Below are positions 1 to 8,687 of a stretch of 64,000 nt of DNA, piece after piece. This DNA is from Yaniella flava (lineage in GTDB: Bacteria > Actinomycetota > Actinomycetes > Actinomycetales > Micrococcaceae), in the NCBI RefSeq assembly GCF_039529295.1, contig NZ_BAAAMN010000048.1, forward strand, positions 1-64,000. Reading direction: 5' to 3'. Both the position numbers and the translations under genes were made by a program. The notes under the pieces are model-generated. The model worked only from the letters and a program-made list of their open reading frames with translations, was not told where the DNA came from and did no database searches. Each line of letters begins with the position of its first letter. Positions within the stretch are counted from its first letter, which is position 1.

Positions 1-210
1 ATACCGGGCCCAGCAATATCACTACACAGCACGCGGCCACACTTTACAAACACGACTGTAGTACTAGACACGAATGTATTTAAAGGCTCCTTAGAGCGCT
101 ATCGAACAGCTATCAATTTGGAGTTCCGTTCAACGAACCGATAAGTGCCCGTTTTCGCGGAATGTCCTTTAGAAACACTCCATTGATGCTACATGATTGG
201 AAAATAGGTA

Positions 211-978
211 ATGGAAAACAGAGGGATCTTGGCAGTTACAGGCGGTGCAAGTGGCATTGGCTTTGAAGTTGCCCGACAGTGGCTAAATGGTGGCGGCAAA
301 GTGTTGCTCTTGGACATGAACGTCGAAGCGCTGGCTGGCGCTGTCCAAGTATTAGGAAAAGATGCAAGAGGCATTCAGCTTGATGTTACAAATCGAGAGT
401 CGGTTGAAGAGGCGTTTGCGGATATCTCGCAAACCGAAGGGAAGCTCAATGGCCTAGTGAATTGTGCTGGTTTTGCTCGGCACGCGCGAGTCGATGGTCT
501 AGACGATGCAGATTTTGCGAAAGTGCTTGATGTGCATCTAGGAGGGGCTATGCGTGTTTGTCAGGCAGCCTACCCACTGCTCAAATTAGGTAGCCAACAG
601 AATGAAACTGCCGCTGTAGTGAACGTATCCTCCGTTGCAGGAATAAATGGTACACCTGGACGTGGGAGTTACGGTACGGCGAAAGCCGGGATTCTTGGGT
701 TGACCCGAACTCTTGCGGTCGAATGGGGCCCCGATAGCGTTCGAGTGAATGCGGTTGGCCCTGGCCCCACGCGAACAGCGCTAGTTGATGAATTGATAGG
801 AGATCAGCAGATCCGCGTTGACCCCCTGACCAAACGGACCCCCCTTGGACGTATGCCAGTCGTTGAGGAAGTAGCTTCACCTATTGTGTTTTTGTGTTCA
901 GACAAGTCTAGCTTCGTCAATGGAGCCTGTCTGCCTATAGACGGGGGCTTGACTATTGATGGAAGCTGGTATGACTAA
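211..978 (+). CDS. Short-chain dehydrogenase/reductase (SDR)
   Basis: A 255-residue protein, the usual length of a classical SDR, which oxidises or reduces a hydroxyl/keto group with NAD(P). The N-terminal Rossmann motif TGGASGIG lies at residues 10-17. The catalytic Ser140, Tyr154 and Lys158 are in place (SYGTAK context), and the C-terminal PIDGG stretch is typical of the family. The start is the ATG at 211, preceded by a weak purine-rich stretch. The gene stands alone: 210 bases of noncoding sequence lie before it and insertion-sequence debris lies after it. Its codons are visibly more AT-rich than those of the 4-18 kb cluster, which together with the IS neighbours suggests separate acquisition. 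The substrate cannot be predicted. Confidence 0.85.
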   Translation: MENRGILAVTGGASGIGFEVARQWLNGGGKVLLLDMNVEALAGAVQVLGKDARGIQLDVTNRESVEEAFADISQTEGKLNGLVNCAGFARHARVDGLDDADFAKVLDVHLGGAMRVCQAAYPLLKLGSQQNETAAVVNVSSVAGINGTPGRGSYGTAKAGILGLTRTLAVEWGPDSVRVNAVGPGPTRTALVDELIGDQQIRVDPLTKRTPLGRMPVVEEVASPIVFLCSDKSSFVNGACLPIDGGLTIDGSWYD

Positions 979-1338
979 AGGTCCGTTATCCGCATAGGGA
1001 TCAGTGTTCAATCCGTCACACGGCAGGAAAACAAGTATATGACGGCCGCTGACAGAAGCCAGTGACCTGATGCGTTCAGCAACCACGAGTCGAAGTCGTC
1101 GCGATGCTGGGATTGTCACTAGAATATTCATTGCTTTGGGACAACAGATCTGTTTGGATTACTACGGCCGAATCGTTGGGTTCGAGTTCGAAGATCTGTG
1201 GGTGCTCGGATGAGGCTATCGTCAAAAGACGCTGCCTACGGTGGTGAGATTACCGGTAGGTCGAGGCGAACAAGTCCCAAGCTTTCCGCGGGGACCGATG
1301 GCAACGGCAACCCATTCTGTGTGTGACCGCAGCATGGG
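979..1338. other. Intergenic stretch, no gene recognised
   Basis: About 360 bases between the SDR gene and the IS3-family remnant. Reading frames here are short and resemble no family I know. It is probably decayed insertion-sequence or acquired DNA, given what follows. Confidence 0.5.
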
Positions 1339-1617
1339 TCAACCGCAACGATTCACCCATACTGCGCTCGTCAAGTTTTTGAGACAAGTTTCTTCGATTA
1401 TTTTTCTGGTTATGCGGCCAAGAGTTCTTGGTCGCAAATTTGGTAGGTGGTCCAGGCGTGCATGGGCGAGTACCGCGATACCATGTAGCCGGTCAGCTTC
1501 AGCGAAGGTGGTCCAGGCGTGCATGGGCGAGTACCCGTCTGCGCGCTCGTTGGGGCGTCGTCGGTTGTACCAAGACTCGATGTAGCCAAGGATGGCAGCT
1601 TCAGCCGGTAGGTTCAA
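1339..1617 (-). pseudogene. IS3-family transposase, C-terminal remnant
   Basis: Reading leftwards from the IS30 boundary, the first 35 or so codons give YIESWYNRRRPNERADG and then SPMHAW. This matches the C-terminal end of IS3-group transposases (YIE-x-YN-RR-H/N-x-G-x-SP). No start codon, no DDE core and no upstream frame remain; the frame simply enters from the IS30 end. Beyond the first 35 codons the frame runs through a short duplication and loses resemblance. It is a dead fragment. IS3 assignment rests on this short motif only. Confidence 0.6.
1445..1534. repeat. 29-bp direct repeat inside the IS3 remnant
   Basis: Bases 1445-1473 and 1506-1534 are identical over 29 bp and are separated by 32 bp (period 61). 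The repeat encodes the SPMHAW part of the IS3 transposase end, so a piece of the remnant has been tandemly duplicated and the spacer has diverged. Confidence 0.85.
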
Positions 1618-3088
1618 TCGGTGGTTGCAACACTGCCATTTTGTATTGATTCTAGCTGCTCGGCGAAGACTTCTGCCGGGGTTCTAAAGCCTAGGACTTT
1701 ACGTGGTCGGTTATTGAGCGCCAAGGCGACGGATTCTAGATCGTGGGCCTCCCAGCGGGAAAGATCGGTACCTTTGGGAAAATATTGCCGTAACACGCCA
1801 TTGGTGTTTTCATTGGTTGGGCGCTGCCACGGTGAATGCGGGTTGGCAAAGAAGACTTTGGTCCCGGTAGCATGCGTGAAATCGGCATGGGCAGCTAGTT
1901 CTGTTCCGCGGTCCCAGGTCAGTGTCTGGCGTAGTTGCAACGGCAAACGCGTCATTGACGCTTGTAGTGCGAGATTCATAGCTTCCGCACCGTAACCGCT
2001 AAGTGCTGGGCCGTTTTTGACTCGTGGAGTGTCGCGCCAACCTTTGAGCCGAGGCAAATGCACCAGCAAGATACTACGACTGGATCGTTCGACCACGGTG
2101 CCGATTGCTGAGCGCCCTGTGCCGATGATCAGATCGCCTTCCCACTGTCCAGGGACAGCCCGATCAGCGGCCTCTGCTGGTCGTTGAGAGATCACGACCT
2201 CTTCGGTCACATGGCCATGCGGTGAACTCTTCGAACGGGCTCGGGGTTTGCGCAATGCTCGACGGGTGCGCAGCGCTGCGACCAATTCACGTTTCAGTGC
2301 TCCGCGGCCTTCGATATACAGGGACTGATAGATCGCTTCGTGGCTAATACGCATACTCTCATCATCGGGGAAATCCAGGGGTAACCGGTTGGAAATTTGC
2401 TCTGGGCTCCACGCAATTGACCACTTCCGATCACCTCGATGCGGTTTATTGAGGCCTTTCCACACCGGTGTCCTCGGCCCCGAAACTACCGTGCCATCCT
2501 CGTGCTGCAACTGTCCTGCCAGGCGGTCCTGGACGTAGTCACGAAGCCGTGGATTCTTTACCATCTTGGCCACTTTGGGGCGCTTGGCAGCTTGCTGTGC
2601 TTTCCACTGCGCAACACCTGCTCGATAGACAGGTTTGCCACCCCGGGTGGCGGCGTTACGCCGTAACTCGCGTGAAATCGTCCCGGGGTCACGGCCCAAC
2701 CGACGAGCAATTTCACGTACCCCAACATCTTGAGATGTTAGGATCGCGATCTCCTCACGCTCATCGAACGACAAATACCGGCCGACCGGCTCATCCAAAC
2801 GAATCGGTGTCATCCCACCAGCATGCCGGAACCAGCGGATGCCCACTGGGCTTGACACACCCACTTGGGCTGCTGCTTCGACAGTCGTAATCCCGGTGGC
2901 TATCAATCGCCAAAACTGCCGCTGCACCGCACGCGACGGCTCTGGCCGCCCAGGGGAACGCATTGGCGCACGCAACGCCCGATCTGCCGCCCACTGGCGC
3001 CGCGCACCTGCTGGCTTGTCCGATCTCGCCATGTTTTTCTGTCCCACCACACACCTCCACGTTCAAGGTGTTGCGACGACCAGTTGAA
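1613..3088 (-). mobile_element. IS30-family insertion sequence
   Basis: About 1.48 kb carrying one transposase gene. Imperfect terminal inverted repeats are visible at 1613-1633 and 3068-3088. They share TTCAA at the tip and GCAACAC at the inner end, with four mismatches in 21. I see no convincing short target duplication at the flanks. The left side is an IS3 remnant and the right side an IS5 remnant, so the element sits at a junction of two older elements. Confidence 0.8.
1614..3050 (-). CDS. IS30-family transposase
   Basis: A 478-residue transposase that cuts and joins the ends of its own element. The N-terminal half has a helix-turn-helix region containing LSFDEREEIAIL and GRDPGTISRELRRN, typical of IS30 proteins. 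The catalytic DDE core follows: GQWEGDLIIG (first Asp), TWDRGTELAAH (second Asp) and NENTNGVLRQYFPKGTDLS (Glu). The C-terminal NNRPRKVLGFRTPAEVF is the usual family ending. The stop codon lies inside the left terminal repeat. The start may be GTG at 3050 or 3047 or ATG at 3032; a GGAGG at about 3054-3058 favours one of the GTGs. The gene appears intact. Confidence 0.9.
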   Translation of the reverse strand: MVGQKNMARSDKPAGARRQWAADRALRAPMRSPGRPEPSRAVQRQFWRLIATGITTVEAAAQVGVSSPVGIRWFRHAGGMTPIRLDEPVGRYLSFDEREEIAILTSQDVGVREIARRLGRDPGTISRELRRNAATRGGKPVYRAGVAQWKAQQAAKRPKVAKMVKNPRLRDYVQDRLAGQLQHEDGTVVSGPRTPVWKGLNKPHRGDRKWSIAWSPEQISNRLPLDFPDDESMRISHEAIYQSLYIEGRGALKRELVAALRTRRALRKPRARSKSSPHGHVTEEVVISQRPAEAADRAVPGQWEGDLIIGTGRSAIGTVVERSSRSILLVHLPRLKGWRDTPRVKNGPALSGYGAEAMNLALQASMTRLPLQLRQTLTWDRGTELAAHADFTHATGTKVFFANPHSPWQRPTNENTNGVLRQYFPKGTDLSRWEAHDLESVALALNNRPRKVLGFRTPAEVFAEQLESIQNGSVATTD

Positions 3089-3300
3089 TCCGCCCAGTAC
3101 CGAAGGCGAACCCCTCGCAACAGGCACGCCGCTCCGTTGGTGGTGAAAGGCACCAATGCCAGGCGCACCCGTGGGTTCAACGAGCTGCTCATCAACACGG
3201 CACGGCGTGTTATCGTCAACGTCGCCTTCATCGCGCTGGCCAATGTGATTATTAGTGTCCGTCGGCTCTTTAAGGGAGGTCTGGACAACTCAGCGAGGGG
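3089..3300 (+). pseudogene. IS5-family transposase, 3' remnant
   Basis: Just right of the IS30 element the plus strand encodes STEGEPLATG in one frame, then VVKGTNARRTRGF and ALANVIISVRRLF in another. These match, in order, STKGEPLQTG, VVERTNAWHTRGF and ALANSVIIIRRLI of the complete IS5-family transposase at 20252-21085. The remnant therefore carries a frameshift near 3137 and has lost the catalytic Glu (VVER became VVKG). Its 5' part is missing, cut off at the IS30 boundary. It is a related but not identical element to the one in tctB. Confidence 0.8.
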
Positions 3301-3466
3301 CGCCCAACCTGCCTGCAAAGCCCTGTCTTATTGGCGTATGTTCTTAACGCTTCTTTCCACCTGAGCAGCAATGTCTTGAGCGGTATTGAACCAAATTTAA
3401 GCGCTCTGGCGATAGCTGAATCGAATCAAGTCGTACACAATGTAACGAGAGTGACGGAGTCTCCAG

Positions 3467-4354
3467 TTAGTCCAGCCCTAAGAATTCTTTGATCGCCGGG
3501 AGTTCTCGCCTCGCCTGGGCCAGTCCAAGGGTGTGCGCAGCGTTGAGTTTTTCCACATTGCGCTCGCCGTTGGCCACCGGCATGACATCCGGGATAAAGA
3601 GGTATGCTTTGCCCTGGCGTTGCAGTTCGAACAGTTGTTCTTTGGTTTGGTTATACCGCCACCAGCGGGTGATCAGCGCATCGGCCACTGCAGGATATTT
3701 GCGGAAATAGGCGCGGTAAAATTTTGGGAATTTCTCGGGCTGTTTGCGGTACTCGTTTTCCCGCGTCATGATCACCAAATACCGCTGGTAACCGTGTTGC
3801 TGGGCAATCGAAATTGGGACGCCACCGTCGGTTCCCAGTGCACCATCCACATAGGTGCGACCATCAATTTCGACCGGAGGCATCACAATCGGCATCGTCG
3901 ATGACGCGCGAACCTGGCGCATCAGATCCGGCATCGTTGGGGCGTCGTCATTGCCCCACCACACGGTTTCGCCAGAGTCGATATCGAAACCGCCGACCCT
4001 AAACTGTGCAGGGTTCTGCTGGAACGTGTCCCAATCAAATTCCAACGGCATTCCGGGATAGCCCGCGTGCTCATAAATGTACTCTGCGTGAAACAGCCCC
4101 TTGCCGCGCAAAAACGTGCGCCAGTCACCAAAATTCGGGTCGGCCGCAAAATCGGTGAATGACCTGCGCGCTCGCGGGCCGTCTTCTGACAGGTAGTTGG
4201 CGGTATGGGATGCGCCTGCCGAAATCCCAGCGACAAACGGTGCGTGAATGCCCTCTTCGAGCAGGGTAACCACCATGCCCGAGGTATAGGAGGCGCGCAT
4301 GCCGCCGCCCTCAAATAACAGTGCCGTCTCATTCAGCAGATTGGTGTGCTCCAT
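3467..4354 (-). CDS. Patatin-like phospholipase family protein
   Basis: A 295-residue protein of the bacterial patatin group (YjjU-like), predicted to hydrolyse acyl esters of lipids with a Ser-Asp dyad. The glycine-rich oxyanion loop GGGMRASYTSG is near residue 16, the nucleophile motif GISAGAS near residue 43, and the DGA motif with the catalytic Asp near residue 171 (YVDGALG). There is no signal peptide, so it is probably cytosolic or membrane-associated. The gene is divergent from the flavoprotein gene at 4513 and not part of that operon. Its ATG start is supported by length and by the glycine loop so close to the N-terminus. Confidence 0.85.
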   Translation of the reverse strand: MEHTNLLNETALLFEGGGMRASYTSGMVVTLLEEGIHAPFVAGISAGASHTANYLSEDGPRARRSFTDFAADPNFGDWRTFLRGKGLFHAEYIYEHAGYPGMPLEFDWDTFQQNPAQFRVGGFDIDSGETVWWGNDDAPTMPDLMRQVRASSTMPIVMPPVEIDGRTYVDGALGTDGGVPISIAQQHGYQRYLVIMTRENEYRKQPEKFPKFYRAYFRKYPAVADALITRWWRYNQTKEQLFELQRQGKAYLFIPDVMPVANGERNVEKLNAAHTLGLAQARRELPAIKEFLGLD

Positions 4355-4388
4355 CCCTCTAGCCTAGAACACGGAGAAGCATCGAGAA

Positions 4389-4436
4389 GATTGTGTGTAT
4401 TGTGTACATAGTTCGTGACCGAATTAGTCGTGGACA
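4389..4436 (+). promoter_or_regulatory. Upstream element shared with the MFS gene (copy A)
   Basis: This 48-nt stretch aligns without gaps to 7184-7231. Identical blocks are GATTGTGT at the start, ACATAGT in the middle and AGTCGTGGACA at the end, at the same spacing. It lies about 75 bases before the flavoprotein gene. TGGACA at 4431 could serve as a -35 box, with CATAAT about 18 bases further on as -10. The LysR gene lies between the two copies, so a LysR operator overlapping promoters is the natural inference. Confidence 0.6.
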
Positions 4437-4512
4437 CTACATAGTGTCCTGGATCATAATGGTCATCAAAGTATCCGCCATGCATCATATAGGTCTCGAG
4501 GAGTAAATAAAT

Positions 4513-6285
4513 ATGCCAACCACGTCAACGCAACACTGGGACGAAACCGTCGATCTGGTCGTGCTAGGTACCGGGGCAGCGGGGTTGTCTGCCACGCTCA
4601 CCGCAGCGAGTCGTGGTGCGAGTGTAGTCACGATCGAAAAAACCAAGCACCTCGGCGGAACCACTGCGTATTCGGCCGGTACCTGTTGGATCCCTGATAA
4701 TCATTATCAGCGCGAAGATGGCAACACCGATGATCGTGCCCGGGCTGAACGTTACCTCGATGCTGTTGTGGGGGATAAGGCGCCGCGTGAAGGCTGGCAG
4801 GCCTACCTGGAGCACGGTCCGAAGATGCTGCAAGACATGGCTGAACTCGGGGTGAACTTCATGCGTTCGCCTGCGGTCGTTGACTATCATTCGGAACTGC
4901 CGGAAACCGGAAAAACCGGCCGCGCCCTCGAGCCAGAGCCGTTTGACGGCCGGAAACTGACGCGCTCCCAGTTCCGTCGAGTGCGTCCTCCGGTTCAAGA
5001 ATTTGCCCTGATGAAGGGCACGCTCATGCTGCGCCGTGCAGAAGTCGCCAAACTGTTGAAACTCTTTGACGGTCGCATCACCGAGCGCGCTTCGGCTGTA
5101 GCATTGGCGGCAAAACTCGGGATCCGCTGGGCCATTGATCGTCTGAGTTATCCGCGCGGAACCCGTTTAGTCATGGGTAATGGGCTGGTCGCCAATATGT
5201 ACCATAAGGCCCTGGAATACGGCGTGGACTTTATGTTCGAGACCACCACACAGCAACTGGTCACTGACGCCAACGGCGCGGTCATCGGTGTGGAGATCAC
5301 CCAAGACGGGACGACCCGGCGCATTGCCGTGCGCAGCGGCGTCGTCCTAGCCGCCGGTGGCTTTCCTCAGAACCCTGAAATGCGCGAGCAATTTATGCCC
5401 TCGCCAACGCCACAGTACTCGCGTGCTGGCGAGGGCTCGACCGGCGATACGCTGAAACTCGCCCAGAAGGCCGGCGCTGCTGCAGGCCGAGATGATGGCG
5501 AGAACGCGTTGTGGTTCCCCAGCTCTATAGGTCGCAGGAAGGACGGCTCCCAGGCGGTCTTTCCTCACATTTGGGACCGCGCTCGACCCGGGGTGATCGC
5601 CGTTGACGCCAACGGCCAACGATTTGTGGACGAGTCAACGTCGTACGACCAGTTTGTTCGGGCGATGTTTGCGTCGAAAGATCAAGCGGCCATCCCAGCC
5701 TGGCTGGTCGTGGATTCGAAGACCCTAGCTAAATACGGGTTGGGGATGATTACGATGCCACACCTGCCACGCTTTGCGCTGCGCCACTATATTCGCTCGG
5801 GCTACCTGTTCGAAGGCAAGACCTTGCCCGAGCTCGCCGAGCAGATCGGCGTCGATGCCACCGGACTCAAGGCGACAGTGAACCGCTACAACGGCTTCGC
5901 TAAGATGGGCAAAGACGAAGATTTTGGCAAAGGCGAATTACTCTTCGGCGCGGTTGCCGGAGATCCGGCGCATAAGCCCAACCCCAATATTGGCCCGATC
6001 CAACAGGGCCCATTTTATGCCATCGCCTTGCACCCCACACCGCTGGCGAGCTCCTATGGTGTCCTGACGAACGCTCAAGGCCAGGCAGTCAACGAGGCAG
6101 CAGAACCCGTGAGCGGTCTCTATGCGGTAGGTAATGATGCAGCATCGGTGATGGGGTCTGAATATCCCGGAGCCGGAGCACAGGTTGGGTCGGGTATGAC
6201 CTTTGGTTGGGCTGCAGCTCAGCACGCTCTGGGTGCCGCACCGCTCGTCGATAGTATGGGGGAGTACAACGAAACTCTGCGGTAA
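4513..6285 (+). CDS. FAD-dependent oxidoreductase, ketosteroid-dehydrogenase-like (1 of 3)
   Basis: A 590-residue flavoprotein of the fumarate-reductase/3-ketosteroid-delta-1-dehydrogenase superfamily, which removes or adds hydrogen across a C-C bond. The N-terminal FAD Rossmann motif VLGTGAAGLSA is near residue 17, followed by EKTKHLGGTTAYS. The C-terminal FAD-binding end reads GLYAVGNDAASVMG and EYPGAGAQVGSGMTFGW. The Tyr-Pro-Gly-x-Gly there resembles the active-site loop of KstD enzymes. A GAGGAG ribosome site lies about 10 bases before the ATG. There is no signal peptide, so it is cytosolic. The LysR gene follows within 20 bases and the MFS transporter carries the same upstream element. 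The substrate is unknown; two paralogues lie at 13427 and 16639. Confidence 0.85.
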   Translation: MPTTSTQHWDETVDLVVLGTGAAGLSATLTAASRGASVVTIEKTKHLGGTTAYSAGTCWIPDNHYQREDGNTDDRARAERYLDAVVGDKAPREGWQAYLEHGPKMLQDMAELGVNFMRSPAVVDYHSELPETGKTGRALEPEPFDGRKLTRSQFRRVRPPVQEFALMKGTLMLRRAEVAKLLKLFDGRITERASAVALAAKLGIRWAIDRLSYPRGTRLVMGNGLVANMYHKALEYGVDFMFETTTQQLVTDANGAVIGVEITQDGTTRRIAVRSGVVLAAGGFPQNPEMREQFMPSPTPQYSRAGEGSTGDTLKLAQKAGAAAGRDDGENALWFPSSIGRRKDGSQAVFPHIWDRARPGVIAVDANGQRFVDESTSYDQFVRAMFASKDQAAIPAWLVVDSKTLAKYGLGMITMPHLPRFALRHYIRSGYLFEGKTLPELAEQIGVDATGLKATVNRYNGFAKMGKDEDFGKGELLFGAVAGDPAHKPNPNIGPIQQGPFYAIALHPTPLASSYGVLTNAQGQAVNEAAEPVSGLYAVGNDAASVMGSEYPGAGAQVGSGMTFGWAAAQHALGAAPLVDSMGEYNETLR

Positions 6286-6299
6286 AGGAGATGGGGCAC

Positions 6300-7184
6300 A
6301 TGGAGATCCGATGGCTGGAAGCCTTTATTGCCGTTGCTGAAGAACTACACTTCGGTAATGCAGCCATTCGATTGCGCATGGCCCAGTCGCCACTGAGCCA
6401 GACAATTCGGAAGCTGGAACGCTCGGTTGGGACCACGCTCTTTATTCGCAGTACACGTTCGGTTGAGCTGACTGCGGCCGGCCACGCCTTTTTGCCGCAT
6501 GCTCGTGGCGTGATGGAAGAACTCCAGTTGGCCCAGCAGTCAGTCCAGGTGCCCGAGGGCGTGGTCTATGGCAAGCTCACTCTGGGATTTACCGGTGTGC
6601 TCAACCACATGGCCTTGCCGCTCCTCACCCGGGCGCTTCGCGATGCCTACCCACAAATCGAGCTGAACCTTGTCGGTCGCGTCATGACCCAGGACGCGGT
6701 GTCTCAGCTTGAATCCGGCACCATGGATATCGCGTTCGTTGGGCTCCCCACTGATTCGATCAACACCGAGACGCGATTGATTATGGCCGAACCGTTCGGC
6801 ATGGTCGTGCCGGCCAATCATCCCATGGCGGATGCCGAGCGTCCCAAGCTCGATGAGTTTGCCGAAGAATCATTCATTACCCCGCCGATTTCCGCGGGCT
6901 CGGTGCTCTATGAAGACACGATACGCGCGTGTGCGGACGCTGGGTTTCAGCCGTATATCGCTCAACAAATTACCGACCCGTATATGAGCATGATGCTCGT
7001 GGCTGCCGGTGTAGGCGTCGCCTATCTGCCCGACGGGATCGAACACGTTGTGCCGCCGGGCACTACATTCGTCCCCTTGGGCGGTGAGCCTGTTTTCATG
7101 AACCACGGTTTGGCGTGGTCAAAGAATCGTGGGTCACAGGCGCGCGATGCCTTCTTGGAGTTAGCGCGCGACGTCCTACCCTAG
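6300..7184 (+). CDS. LysR-family transcriptional regulator
   Basis: A LysR-type regulator of about 294 residues. The winged helix-turn-helix is at the N-terminus (MEIRWLEAFIAVAEELHF, then AQSPLSQTIRKLE), followed by a type-2 periplasmic-like effector domain. The ATG at 6300 is preferred over the ATG at 6291: the AAAGGAG at 6283-6289 is correctly spaced only for 6300, and MEIRWLEAF is the standard LysR opening. It lies 14 bases after the first flavoprotein gene, so the two are probably cotranscribed. Copies of a 48-nt element flank it, upstream of the flavoprotein and of the transporter, making those its likely targets. The effector is unknown. Confidence 0.88.
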   Translation: MEIRWLEAFIAVAEELHFGNAAIRLRMAQSPLSQTIRKLERSVGTTLFIRSTRSVELTAAGHAFLPHARGVMEELQLAQQSVQVPEGVVYGKLTLGFTGVLNHMALPLLTRALRDAYPQIELNLVGRVMTQDAVSQLESGTMDIAFVGLPTDSINTETRLIMAEPFGMVVPANHPMADAERPKLDEFAEESFITPPISAGSVLYEDTIRACADAGFQPYIAQQITDPYMSMMLVAAGVGVAYLPDGIEHVVPPGTTFVPLGGEPVFMNHGLAWSKNRGSQARDAFLELARDVLP

Positions 7185-7231
7185 ATTGTGTTGTTATTGC
7201 ACATAGTCTTAGAGGATCTAAGTCGTGGACA
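7184..7231 (+). promoter_or_regulatory. Upstream element shared with the flavoprotein gene (copy B)
   Basis: The second copy of the 48-nt element described at 4389. It begins at the last base of the LysR stop codon and lies about 65 bases before the transporter start. Its GATTGTGT, ACATAGT and AGTCGTGGACA blocks keep the same register. The -35-like TGGACA is present, but the -10 is less clear than in copy A. Confidence 0.6.
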
Positions 7232-7295
7232 AACTAGGTGTAGTCAGACACGCTAGATGGTGATCTCCAATACGGAGCTGGAAAGGACCACCATC

Positions 7296-8687
7296 ATGAC
7301 TATGAAGCACACATTCGATGACGACCCACAGGTTAACGTCGTGCAACAACCGGATGAGTCAGGGCCGAACCTGACGACAACAACGCCACAGGCCCGACGT
7401 GCCGCCATGTCGGGTTTCTTAGGCAGCGCGCTGGAATACTACGACTTCTTCATCTATGGCTCAGCCGCAGCGCTCGTCTTTTCGCATATCTTCTTTCCGG
7501 GCGATGGTGCCAACTCAGTGCTGCTATCCATTTCCACCCTCGGGGTTGCCTACGTGGCTCGTCCACTCGGGGCGGTGATGTGGGGCCACCTGGGCGACCG
7601 CTTCGGTCGAAAGAAGACCCTGATGGCCTGCCTGCTGCTCATGGGAGTCGCAACCTTCCTCATTGGCGTGCTCCCCACCTACCAACAGGTCGGCATTCTT
7701 GCACCGATTTTGTTAGTTGTCTTGCGCCTGTGCCAGGGCCTGTCGGCCGGTGGTGAATCCCCCGGCGCAGCATCCCTGTCCGTCGAGCACGCTCCTGAAC
7801 ATCGTCGTTCCTTCTTCGCCAGCTTTACCGCAAGCGGCATCATGCTCGGTATCGTCTTGGCCACGCTCGTCTTCATCCCCGTCGCGATGCTGCCCGATGA
7901 GCAGATGATGAGCTGGGGCTGGCGCATTCCGTTTCTGATCAGTGTGCTGCTAACCTTCGTTGCGGTCTGGATGCGCCGGGCACTCGAAGAACCTGAAGCA
8001 TTCGAAGAGGTCGAAGAAGAGCAACAAACCAAAGGCCCAGAAGTGCCAATGGTTGTATTGTTCCGCGACAACCTGCCAGCCCTGCTGCGGGTTACGTTCT
8101 CGTCAACCTTCACCATGATCAACACGATGGTCAACGTCTTTGCCCTTGCCTACGCGGTGGAAGTGGGCATCGACCGAACAACGATGCTCGCCGCCATTGC
8201 CGTATCGAACTTTGCCGCGGTCATCACACAACCGCTCTATGGTCTGCTGGCAGATAAGATCGGGCGCAAACCCGTCTTTATTACCGGTTCTGCCGGTGCC
8301 GGCGTGATGATGTTTGTCTTCTTCTGGGCCATCAGCACCGGAGATGTCTCCTTGGTCTTTATCTCATCGATTGTGATGATGGGTGGCTTTTACGCTGCCT
8401 CGAACGGTATTTACATGGCTGCGTTCCCAGAGCAGTTCCCAGCCAAGGTGCGCTATTCCGGCATGGCCATCGGTCTGATGCTGGGGCTGCTGGTTGCTGG
8501 CTTTACCCCGGCAATCGGTACCATGCTGACCGGCGACGACGCCACGAACTGGCTGCCGGTTGCCATCATGTCTGCGGCATTTGCCATCGGATCCGCCATT
8601 ATCTTTGCTACCGGTCCAGAAACCTACCGCACGCCGACGAGCCAGTTAGGTATGACCCCGGCCAAGAAAAACGCTGGCCTGAAATGA
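7296..8687 (+). CDS. MFS transporter, metabolite:H+ symporter (MHS) type
   Basis: About 463 residues with twelve likely membrane segments, imported-substrate MFS type. MSGFLGSALEYYDFFIYG near the start is the MHS-family signature found in ShiA, ProP and similar proton symporters. GDRFGRKKTL in the first cytoplasmic loop and ADKIGRKPVF in the second half are the paired MFS loop motifs. The ATG at 7296 is chosen over 7257 because GGAAAGGA lies about 8 bases before it. The stop overlaps the start of the next gene by 4 bases (ATGA), so the transporter and the shikimate-dehydrogenase-like enzyme are translationally coupled. A hydroaromatic or related carboxylic acid is the likely cargo, by inference. 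Confidence 0.85.
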   Translation: MTMKHTFDDDPQVNVVQQPDESGPNLTTTTPQARRAAMSGFLGSALEYYDFFIYGSAAALVFSHIFFPGDGANSVLLSISTLGVAYVARPLGAVMWGHLGDRFGRKKTLMACLLLMGVATFLIGVLPTYQQVGILAPILLVVLRLCQGLSAGGESPGAASLSVEHAPEHRRSFFASFTASGIMLGIVLATLVFIPVAMLPDEQMMSWGWRIPFLISVLLTFVAVWMRRALEEPEAFEEVEEEQQTKGPEVPMVVLFRDNLPALLRVTFSSTFTMINTMVNVFALAYAVEVGIDRTTMLAAIAVSNFAAVITQPLYGLLADKIGRKPVFITGSAGAGVMMFVFFWAISTGDVSLVFISSIVMMGGFYAASNGIYMAAFPEQFPAKVRYSGMAIGLMLGLLVAGFTPAIGTMLTGDDATNWLPVAIMSAAFAIGSAIIFATGPETYRTPTSQLGMTPAKKNAGLK

